Positions 1 to 10,500 of a stretch of DNA of 64,000 nt are shown in pieces (the first letter of the stretch is position 1; the number at the start of each line of letters is the position of its first letter). The position numbers and the translations under genes are program-made. The notes beneath the pieces are model-generated. The model searched no databases, was not told the DNA's origin, and saw nothing but the letters and a program-made list of their open reading frames with translations. The stretch spans positions 310,001 to 374,000 of the forward strand of contig JAIXMP010000035.1 in NCBI GenBank assembly GCA_025677815.1, read 5' to 3'. This stretch comes from Phascolomyces articulosus. Its lineage: Eukaryota > Mucoromycota > Mucoromycetes > Mucorales > Lichtheimiaceae.

Positions 1-2
1 TT

Positions 3-1215
3 ACCTGTCCCTCCTGTCATCTCAAAGATCAAATAAATCGTAGAGGCAGTCAAAAAGTCAAATTGATCTCTGAAGCAAAAGCAAAAATTCCCCAATTTAA
101 TTGCAAAAACTGTAACAAACATTTTACACTTGTCCACCTTAAAGATATAGTAGCGAGTCTCCCGAATACTATCAGGGATATTGATAACGATGACCAGAGT
201 AGTATTGAAGGCTTTGATGAAACACAACCAAATACTACCACATCAACCACAGTACTACCACGCACCACGTCAGCCACCATGACAATCAACTGGGCTGATG
301 ATATACCACTCATACAGCAAATAACAGATGTGACATCAACAAACAATGAACACCAATCGCCAACCAACAGTAAGCCGACACTTTTGGAACGATTTTCCAA
401 TGCCCATTTTGAGCATCATCAAGCAATACCAGAAGTTTTAACTGCCATTATGAAAAAAGTTGATCAACTAACGGCATGTACACAAAAACAGGAGAATCCA
501 ATTATATATCTGCTGAATTTAACTGAACGCCTTCATGCAGTCCAAAAGGAATTATCAATGGCTACGTAAATCACGTATGTATTCAGGAATTGGAAATAGA
601 AAATAATCAACTTCGTCAAAAGCAAACCAAAACTACAATACAGGTAGATACACTAACCACTTGAAGCCTTGAATGGAGATATGCTCTCAAGTCAAGACAA
701 AACGACATCCAATCAATTAATTCTTGGGATGATCAATATCGTGCCCAACATATGAAAAACAAAACCTGTAACAAAGTATCCTCGGCGATAATACGAAAAA
801 GGAAAGAAGCAGCAGCCCTTGCATTTACAGTCCCTTCAGCAGCACATGCTTTCTGTTTTAAAAGCTTTCCAACGCGAGAACGTAAACCAGTTTCAGAACA
901 ACGCAAAAATCTGAAAATATTAGTTATCAACAATAGTCGTATCTTGGATATACATTATCCAGATACGAATGTTGTTGGATTTCCGATTTACAATGATTAT
1001 GAACATGAAGTTATTTAATAATGAAGAAAAGCAATTTAGAGCCCAATACTAAATTTGACCCTCTTAATCCTACCTATTTGAAAGATCAGAAATATAAAGA
1101 CCTTTCAGATGATGAAAAACTAATCCAAGCTGACGGTAGACAATACAATCGAATTTTACGTGCTATAGATTTTATTCGACAGTCAGTTAAATTTTCTGTC
1201 GCCCGCTTCTTCTAA
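3..1215 (+). pseudogene. Degraded LINE retrotransposon ORF1 (5' end cut by window edge)
   Basis: The reading frame is open from base 3 and begins with a possible zinc ribbon: CPSC, then about 30 residues later CKNC. It stops at 567-569. Coding-like sequence resumes in another frame from about 584 (QELEIENNQLRQKQ), passes an in-frame TGA near 662 and continues through KVSSAIIRKRKEAAALAF and INNSRILDIHYPD to a stop at 1016-1018. It then shifts frame again at about 1015-1021 (FDPLNPTYLKDQKY, FIRQSVKFSVARFF) and stops at 1213-1215. I remember this order of motifs from ORF1-like proteins of LINE elements in Mucorales genomes; that family call rests on memory. At least two frame changes and two internal stops mark it as a dead copy. 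No reverse transcriptase, target-site duplication or poly(A) tail is visible, so only the ORF1 part lies in the window. Confidence 0.6.
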
Positions 1216-3131
1216 TGGGTAGGTAATTTCGCTATAGGCTGTGCGGTGTTGGATGTGTAATATCTGGAAATACCATATCCGAGACTTACTACAGCTAGCT
1301 GGTAGTGACCATTCATTGCAACTCTTTCTCTCTTCAATGTTCTGTTTTTCTTTTTTTTTTTTGGGGGGGGGAGAGGTCATTTGTGCCTTGTCTTTCATTT
1401 GGAGGATGAGATAGACTGTAACTGATGTAATGTCATCTACTTGTGTAGTGGTGGTTTCTGGAAAACCATTATTGGATTATATATACTACTTATATACTTT
1501 TTATTATAACAATTAGCTAAGTGCATTACAAATAATTTTCTATACTTTTTCAAGTTGAATATACATAACATAAAGTATGTTTTTTTTGTTCATTATATAT
1601 TATTAAAACTTAGTTTCGTCGAATACGTATAACAACATGGGTGGGCAAAATCTATAAATTGTAGTAGCTATATAACTAAAGCATGTTAGCTGTTTTGGGT
1701 GGATCAGCCATCAAAGCATAAGCTATTATTGTTTATGACCTTTCTGTTAAAGGGTTACAAATGTCATATAATAATAATAAACGTACGATAAAAAAAAAGA
1801 ACTCAAATGCGTATTGGATTGAAAAGGGATTTGTCAAAAATTACCTTTCCCACTCAACTATTTATATTTATACTAATACCACAATACACAGTGTCAGTTT
1901 TACTTTTGCATATTTTTTTTAAAAAAAAAGCAGTAACCATCATTGTGCTCTTGTTTGGATTAAATTGCTTATTTGTTATGAAATCAGATTATATACTCAG
2001 CAAAATAATAGCATAATGATAAAAATGCCTATATATGTATAAAATATACTGAAGGAGAGACCATTGGTGGGGGGATTTGAACAATTGACAACCTTCCGTT
2101 GTTATGGGGGTCGATAGGAGGAGAATGATGATATGACTATGCAATATATGGTCAAAGGAGAAATATCAGCCGAACCTCTCCATATTTAAAGGATAATCTC
2201 ACCATAAAAAACGGATTACGTTAAAATTACCAGTGTGTGTGGATCTTTCAAAAAGAGAAAAAGAAAGAGAGGGCATTTTTTATAATTGGCAACATTTTGT
2301 TCTTGGATGAGGCATTATAATAGGAGAGTGAATTTTTTTTGTCATATTAATAGATACCGTGAGAATAGGATGGACTCTTTTAGTAAAAGATGCGGAGAAG
2401 TACTGGTGTGTGAGTGTGATGCATTTGTTACCCCACATTAAAAGAGCACCTACTTATTGGTACTATAATGATATATATATTAAAACTTTATAGGGTCCTT
2501 CCATGTTATAGGCTAACCGTTAGAGTATATAAAAATACATAAATTATTTTCCATGACAATCATTCCTATCAAGTAATTCATTCAATAATAAACTCATGGT
2601 TTTTGGAGGATGGCCAAGTTTGGAAGAGGCGTGTCCAATGTTGTTGATAGGTTACATAATCCCGATCGAGCCTTTTAATAGCAATATTTAGAGGGATAGA
2701 TATATAAAATAATCATGTCTGCCGTCGACAAATTTGAAAGGACAATCTTAAATAATTATATACAAGAGATGGCGGCAGCATGATAATTATATTATTGTGA
2801 TTAAGAAATCATGTAGTATAGTAATAAAAGATGATAATATATATATATAATGGGAAGGGTACTTTTTGTTTAACTAATCTTTTATTGTTCGACTGCTTGA
2901 AATTTTTCGCACGACGAAAATCCAGATAGAAGGTGGTGCACGATTACTCATATAAAACCCCATTTCACTGCCATGATCAAGTTTTTTTTTTTTCGTCCCG
3001 CGCTAGTTATTAAATAACCCCTTCCTCTTCTTTTTCCTCTCTTTTTCTTCTTTTTATCATTTGTATATTACTATTCGCTATTCCTTCTTCTTTTACTACT
3101 ACTACTTTTACCATTAATACATACCTTTACT
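1216..3131. other. Intergenic region, no gene seen
   Basis: This 1.9 kb AT-rich stretch separates the LINE remnant from the acyl-CoA synthetase gene. Short open frames in it, for example around 1807-2016, have no coding character. The last part (about 2990-3120) is rich in CT and TTC runs just before the start codon, as expected of a promoter and 5' leader. Confidence 0.6.
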
Positions 3132-5550
3132 ATGCAGTCAAGCGACGGAGATCTTAATAAACAAACCATCATCTTACCAAACGCAGGAACAGGCGAAACA
3201 GGTACATGTCATACCTCTTTTTTTTTGCTTTCCTTTCTAGGGCGTAATTGTATCTTTTGTATTAATAATTTAATGCACGCTCTCTCTCTTCCCCCACCCC
3301 TTTTATTTTGGTTGCATCCATCGATAAATAGGTGTACGCCGTAATGCTGTATATCCTGAACTTTTAGAAGTTTTCAAACCAGAACTCAACACAATCTATG
3401 ACATTTTTTATCATGGTAAGATACGGAAGGAAACTAAGGGAAAGAGAGTTTTAATAAAATGAAATAAAAAAGGAGGAGCGGAAAATAGACGAACTAAAAA
3501 AAAAAAAAAAAAACTTCATGTTTCGCCCCTTTCTTTAAAAAATAGGTTATAAACTTTCCAAAAATCAACAATGTATGGGTGTTCGACCTATTCTTGATCC
3601 CTTGACTCGTCAACGTGCCAATTACTATGAATGGGAAACATATGAGCAAGTCAACCAACGTATTACTTGGTTTGGTAGTGGTTTATTGGACTTTTTCAAG
3701 AATGACTTGCAATATACCCGTCTTGAACAAATTCCATTAGGTATTTGGGCTGTCAATCGTCCTGAATGGCATGTTTCCGAATTAGCTTGTAGTGCCTATA
3801 GCATGTATATTGTTGCTTTATATGATACGTTGGGTCCAGATACAGTCGAATATGTGATTAATCATGCCGAACTTGAAACGGTTGTATGTACCAAGGATCA
3901 TGTGGTCGACCTTTTGAAACTTCGTGAAAAGATTCCTCAACTCAAAGCTATTGTTTGTGTCGATCCCTTTTTGAATATCGAAGAAGAACGGGCTATGAAA
4001 GGTTGGGCTGCTGAAAAGGGTGTCCAAATTGTTCAATTTTCTGAACTTGAAGAACGTGGCAAAAAGAACCCACTTCCTCACAATTATGCCAAGCGCGATG
4101 ATTTGGCTTGTTTGATGTATACCAGTGGTACTACTGGTATGCCAAAGGTACATACATTGAGAGGTTTTTTTTTTTTGAATGGGAATCTATGGAAAAAGGG
4201 AACGAATGTTCTTTGGGTTTGTGGTTCGTTCAATTGAATATTCATTTGAAAATATTCATTCTTTTTTAGGGTGCTATGTTGACACATGGTAACTTGATTG
4301 CTGCCGTGAGTGGTTCTATGCAAGCCAACGCAACTTTAACTACGGATGTGGAATTATGTTATCTTCCATTAGCACATATTTATGGTCGAATTGTCGATTT
4401 GGTCATTCTTTGCGGTGGTGGTAGTTTAGGTTTCTTTAGTGGTAGCGTGGATACATTGATGGAAGACATGATGATCTTAAAACCCACCACTTTCCCCGCT
4501 GTCCCCAGATTGTTAAATCGTATCTATGCCAAACTTGCTCAGTTGGCCAATGAACCTGGAGCCAAGGCATCTTTGTTACGCTGGGCGATTGATACCAAAT
4601 TGAAGAATTTGAAGGAAGGACGTGGTTATGAACATCCCATTTTGGATCGTTTATTGTTCAAAAAGATCAATCAAAAGGTACTTGGTGGCAACGTACGATA
4701 TATCATTAGTGGTTCTGCCCCTATTGGTGTAGACGTTTTGCAATTCTTGCGTGTAGTCTTTAGTTGTGATATTCGTGAAGGTTATGGTGCAACCGAAACT
4801 GCTGCCGTCAGTTGTATGACCATGCATAGCGATAGTCGTGCTGGCCACATTGGTCGCCCTGCTGGTTGTAACGAAATCAAATTAGTCGATGTCCCAGAAA
4901 TGAACTACTTGTCGACCGATAAACCCTATCCTCGTGGCGAAATCTGTATTCGTGGTTATAACGTGATCAAGGGTTATTTTAAAAACGAAGAAAAGACTCG
5001 CGAAGCATTTGATGAAGATGGCTGGTACCATAGTGGTGATGTGGGCATGATTGATGAACGAGGTGCTCTTATTATTATTGATCGTAAAAAGAATATTTTC
5101 AAGTTGGCTCAAGGTGAATACATTGCTCCTGAAAAGATTGAAAACATTTATGCCAAACATCCCATTGTGGCCCAATTCTATCTCCATGGTGATTCTTATC
5201 ATCATGCCTTGGTCGGTATCATGGTCCCTGATCCAGAAGGTTTGAACGATTTAGTCAAGGCCAAGTTACCCAATTTGGCTGGTGCCAGTTATCAAGAACT
5301 TTGCAATAACAAACAAGTGACCAAGGCCGTTCATGATTTGTTAACACAAGTTGGAAAGAAGGCTGGATTGCGTGGTTTTGAATTTGCAAAGGCTATTCGT
5401 TTAGTCACAGATCCTTTCACCATTGAAAATGGACTATTGACACCTACCCTTAAAGTCAAGAGACCCGAGGCACGAAAGTATTATGAAAAGGAAATTGATG
5501 AACTTTATCAAGAACTTGGTTCAGCAACTGACAATACTTCCAAATTGTAA
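3132..5550 (+). CDS. Long-chain acyl-CoA synthetase, peroxisomal (PTS1)
   Basis: It activates long-chain fatty acids to acyl-CoA with ATP. Exons are 3132-3201, 3332-3415, 3546-4147 and 4270-5550 (678 aa); all junctions are GT-AG and keep frame. The AMP-binding P-loop YTSGTTGMPK lies at residues 243-252, with intron 3 directly after the lysine and GAMLTHGN following. Downstream are GYGATETAAV, GWYHSGDVGMIDE and the LACS-type IIDRKKNIFKLAQGEYIAPE, which binds the adenylate and separates long-chain from short-chain enzymes. Length fits fungal Faa2/LACS proteins. The last three residues are SKL, the canonical peroxisomal import signal PTS1, so the likely role is fatty-acid activation for beta-oxidation inside peroxisomes (Faa2-like). 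There is no signal peptide. Chain-length preference cannot be read from the sequence. Confidence 0.93.
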
Positions 5551-5618
5551 AAATAATAATATTTATATGTTCCACCCACATCATTTATTTTATATTTAAA
5601 CGATCATCACCCCCTCTT

Positions 5619-5655
<37 letters not shown>

Positions 5656-6437
5656 CAACAAACAATAATTTATATGAATTGCCTTTAATTAAGCTTCTTC
5701 ATGTTTTATGATTGAAAATGAGCAAGAAAGGAATCATCATAATAAATAAAGAACATGATTGTTTTCTTATCAAATGGTCAAGAATGACAACGCCTCCTTT
5801 ATCTGCTTTTTCTCCAATTATCCCTTCCTTTTCTATCCGACCCCCTTTTTTTCTTCTTGTTCCTTTCTGCAAATTAGCATGCACATTTATGGAGAAAAAG
5901 AAAAAGATAATTTGCGCACGGAACACCAAACTTATTTCCAGTTTAAGTGATATTATTATTATCATTTGCTATTGTTGTTAAGTATATATATAAATTTATT
6001 GAACAAAGAAAAAAAAACATGAATGATATAAAGTCAATGATACCATAAATAGACAGAGAGAGAAAAAAAAGGGCGTTAATACAAAAATTTCTATACATAA
6101 TATCTATACTAGATATTTACAATGATAATAATCCAGATAGAAAACAAGATAACATGAGTTATAAAAAAAGAAAGAAAAAAAAGGAAGGAGAGGTGAGATA
6201 AGGAAGTTGATGATAATAATGATGATGGACAAAAAAAATAACTGGATTATAAAATGAACCTGTTGTTGTTATTGATAATAATATTTCTTGTGTTGGTGAT
6301 ACGAGAATGAAGGAGAAAAAGAAATGCAGGTAAATATGATTGATGATGGATAAATGGGAATTATCCTTAAAAGAAGAAGGGTATATATAATAATTATATG
6401 TGCATGTTGTGTCTGTACAATACAATTTTGTTGTTAA
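5551..6437. other. Convergent intergenic region with (AT)n run
   Basis: These 887 bp lie between the converging 3' ends of the acyl-CoA synthetase and the small PPxY gene. A (TA)n tract runs at about 5624-5651. Open frames on both strands here (for example 5712-5981) are low-complexity and have no recognisable protein features. Confidence 0.6.
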
Positions 6438-6791
6438 TTATTCAAAAGGATTTGTTTTTCCATCTTGAGGTCGTTTTTCTCTTCGTGTAGCTCGTCGTTT
6501 TGCCAATGACTGTTTAAAATAAAGAAATACGCCCGTAACAAGACTATTATGTTGTCTGGAAGTAGGATGATATTGACGACACACAAAAGTCCGTTGTTCT
6601 TGCTGAGATGATTGTTGTTTTTCATTTGTTGTTGTTGCGACCATCACTGGCGTGTTTGATGTGGATTCACTATAAGAAGGTGGTGGTGGAAGCAAATTTA
6701 AACGGTCGAAATCATCTTCGTCATCATCGTTCAAATAAGAATAAGGTGCAGCTGGAAAATCGGTATACATGGAGGGTCGATAGGCAATCAT
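6438..6791 (-). CDS. Small hypothetical protein with PPxY motif
   Basis: This is a single-exon frame of 117 aa, read from ATG at 6791 to the stop at 6438. I do not recognise a family. The N-terminal half is acidic (YLNDDDEDDFDRLN) and is followed by LLPPPPSYSES, which contains a PPxY motif (PPSY) of the kind bound by WW domains of Rsp5/Nedd4 ubiquitin ligases. The C-terminal half is basic (KQSLAKRRATRREKRPQDG) and ends TNPFE; NPF is an EH-domain ligand, so a membrane-trafficking link is conceivable but inferred only. A TATA-like run lies about 100 bp upstream on this strand (near 6890-6900). Composition is clearly more protein-like than the neighbouring spurious frames. A longer spliced form cannot be excluded. 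Confidence 0.55.
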   Translation of the reverse strand: MIAYRPSMYTDFPAAPYSYLNDDDEDDFDRLNLLPPPPSYSESTSNTPVMVATTTNEKQQSSQQEQRTFVCRQYHPTSRQHNSLVTGVFLYFKQSLAKRRATRREKRPQDGKTNPFE

Positions 6792-7581
6792 TTGTGTTCG
6801 TTTTAATAATGGTAATGATAATAATTGTAAAAGAGAAAAGAAAAAGGAAAAAGAAGTTGTTTATATTGAATTGAGGACAAGTTGTGTCTTTTTATATATA
6901 TTTTTTCTCTCTTTCACTCTCTTTTCTTAAGTATATATGAGATGTGACCCCTTAATCCGAACAAAGGTCACAGGGTCGACCAGTGGCGGCGATAATAGCT
7001 TTTTTTAAGTGCATAACCTAAAATCACAAGTTTTTTTTTGGGGGGGGAGGTAGGAGGGGAGACAACAAACAACAAGAGATAATTTATTATGCCGAGTTAT
7101 CGGTATTTTTTTATATGTCACTTTACATCAATAAGTAAATAGCATGTATTATAGATATTTATATAAGCGGATGACTTGGGACATTGAAACGAATCATTAA
7201 TAACCATTTACAACATCCATTAGATACGAAAAGCAACCAACATATTTTTATAACTAATTTATACAAGATGAATCATGTCATCCCTACGGACAAAAGATGA
7301 TTCTACATTAGAGAATCACATTCCAATGACTATTCCTAGTGACTTTAACATACACAAAAGACAAAACACAAATAAAAAGGTTAAAACAATGGGGGGGAGG
7401 GATTATAATATGTTGTTAAGGTAAGCTGATATAATAAATTATAATAATATATTAATAAGAGTTTTTATATAAAGATGATGAAAAGGGAGGGGAATGTATA
7501 ATAAAGGTAATGAAAGGATAATTATTATTAACGGATGCAACTTGTTTTGAATATATATATATATATGTGTGTGTGTGTGGG
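6792..7581. other. Intergenic region
   Basis: This 790 bp separates two minus-strand genes and should hold the promoter of the small PPxY gene and the 3' end of the kinesin gene. It contains a G-run near 7038-7047 and an (AT)n-(GT)n tract at about 7552-7580. No open frame or RNA gene is evident. Confidence 0.55.
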
Positions 7582-10500
7582 TTATTGCTGTCTCGCTCGA
7601 AGTTTTCTATTATTATTTAAAAGGTCAGGAAAATGAATGATATATTATTATACACACAGACATTGAAACTCAAAATAATGTAGCATACCTTCTTCGTCTT
7701 GGCGGTCGTTCAGGACGTTCAAATATATGTGATAAATCTTCATCATCGTCATCGTCCACTAGATCTTCATAGATAGTATCATCATCACTGTTGCTTGGCA
7801 CTGGTAATGAAGGAGCTTCCATAATAGGACTACCTGTAGCAGAAGGTGCTAACATTGACATTGAAGAGGCATTATTATTATTGTACTATAAAATAAAAAA
7901 TAACAAGTCAGTCATAAGGAAACATATATAAAAATTGAATTTTTTTTTACACACATTCTTATTCTCGGATGACTCCGGATTTTGTACCGATAGGGTGCCT
8001 TGTTGTGGAGCCATCATTGACGTAATCGACACATCGTTTTTAGTCTTTTCAAAGGCTCGTTTTAATCGACGTTGTCCTTCATTCATCGTCTATATATAGA
8101 GTCCAAGATTGTCAATAAGTATCCTTCTCTTCAAATAAAAAGAAGAAAGGATTCTATTATATTCTTTTGTTTGTTACCTTGACTCGGTTTTTCAATTTCA
8201 CGTTTTCTTGCTGCAAAGTTTCAAGCGCCACACGCATATCCGATATTAATTCTTCTTCTCTACCAGCATCCACACTCACCAACACCGTGCGATGAGGAGG
8301 GTAATTGTTTTTACGTGATTGCTTAGCAGGTGCCAAGACATCAATAGAGAGTCTTGCAAAACGTTTAAATAATTCCCTCGCACGTTCCTGAATTTGAGCA
8401 GGGTCATTGGCAAATTTCTTTTGAGCAATGAGTTTCAAAAGACGACCCATATTGGTTTCCTAATTTTACATCGTAAGACGGAATAGACAAATCGAGTCAA
8501 TCATCAAAAAGGTATATGACTTTATTGGGGGAGGAGGAGGGGGAGAGAAGAAAGAAAATATCGATGTTCATGTTTTTATTTACCTTGATCAGTTCAAACG
8601 TAACTCCTTCAAACTCCTCTACTTGCTTCATCACATCTCCAGTATCTTCAGCATACTTTTTTTTTGATATATAAAACAAAGAATAGTTGAGTGAGATGTC
8701 AATGTCATTCATGGGATAGAAACAAAGAAATAGGACCAACCTCTTCACCACCCTTGAAAACACTACGACGTAGTTTTTTTCTCAATTCAAGTAATTCTTG
8801 GAATTTAGGATCTTTTTCATCATGGCTAGAACTTGTATCCACATCCATTTCCGACATTTGTCGTTTCAATTCAGAAACAGATACATTAGATCGATCCTTT
8901 TCGTCCATACTCTGATCTTCATCCATGGATTCATTCTTTATAGTAAATGATGAATTAGAAGAAGAAGAAGGAATTTTAAGTTGCTCTTGTTCACGTTCAC
9001 GTAATTGATGAGTTAATTGACGATTGATATCTTGTTCTCTTTGTTTGTCATTTTCAAGTTCTGCAATCTATTCGTATTAATTTACGAAATTGTGTGTCAG
9101 TTTTGGGGGAGATGTGGTTGAATTAAGGAGAATGTTCCATAAGTGGTTGCCGAAACTTTATTTCTTTTTTATTTTTCTCTTTTTACAGCAATAAAACATT
9201 TACCTTTTCTAATAAACTGTGTTTGGTAGTCTCGTGATCACGCATGATAGCACGTAACCGGTCCATTTCGGTAGTCAGGGTCTGTTGTCTCTCATGAAGC
9301 TACAAGTTTTTTTTTGAACAATCAATGGATGATAATGATTATTAGGTTATGAACTTTGCATATAAATAAAAAAAAAAGGAGATGGTGATGACGATGAGAA
9401 AAAAAAAATATCAACTTACATCGGCCCAAATTCGCTCGTGGACTTGATCTAATGATTTCATTTGTTGTGTTATGTATCCATCATGTATAGTAATAATAAT
9501 AATAATGTATAATGTGAGTAGCCCGCTCTTTTTGATTTTCCCATCATATTACTCTTATTACCTGAAGCATTTTTATGCATAGATTCCATATGTTCACGAA
9601 TCTCAGATTGATTCATATCATTCTATTCAATTCATTGTATTCTTCCATTAAACATTTTATAACAATAGTATCATGGATTGAGGAAGAGGTAAGTAGAAAT
9701 GTTGTAGTAAACAAAAAGGACAAACTTACTTGATTTTTTAATGCCGACATGAAAATATCCTCCATTTTGTGTAATTCACTTTCCGTTTCCTTGGCAACCT
9801 GCTGCCGTACTGTTGATTCAATGGTAGCGCAGCGTGTCTCAGCTTCAATCCACTATAAATATAACAATTGTGTAATCGTTCGCGTCATTATGATTGTTTT
9901 TTTATATTAAAAATAATTCTTATTACCTTTCCATGAAGATCTTCAAGTTGGCATATAAGATTATCAACAAAAGGATCCGTTGTATCATCCTCATCCTCTT
10001 CTTCATCATCACTCAATTGAGATAATTCAAACTCTGCCAAGGAAAAGTAATCATCTGAACAAAAAAAAAACGGGATAATGATTATCATTATGAAGCATAT
10101 CAACAATAACAACATGTTACATACGCATATTTTTTCCCATAACTCCGACCTTACCATTGAACTGGTGTGCATGTTTCCGTTGTAGCTGCTGCTGCTGCAA
10201 TTGTTTTTGCTTGTCATAAGATTGAGTTCGGAGTCGTTTGGCTGCATATAGTATTTAAGTTAAAAAATTGATCGTGTGTCATCCCCCTCCTCGCCTTTTT
10301 TTATATTTTGATTATTTTACCTGAACCAGAGATACCATGTAAATCGAGTTTTGGATGAATACGACGCCAAGTAGCTACATTCTTTGCAACAGCAGCAAAT
10401 TTCATAACATGACTATTTTCATCAAATCCAGTATCAAAAGGATTCACATTCACTACCATGACCTATATAAAATTGTATCTAATTCGATGAGTTTTTATTC

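Noticed and set aside
2055..2110. tRNA-like 3' half on the minus strand (GTTCAAATCC followed by CCCCACCA).
   Set aside because: It matches a B box, but the T-stem does not pair and no A box or 5' acceptor strand lies at the right distance. Chance match or very old relic.
5712..5981. Overlapping frames on both strands after the acyl-CoA synthetase.
   Set aside because: Low complexity and no conserved pattern; best explained as 3' flanking sequence.
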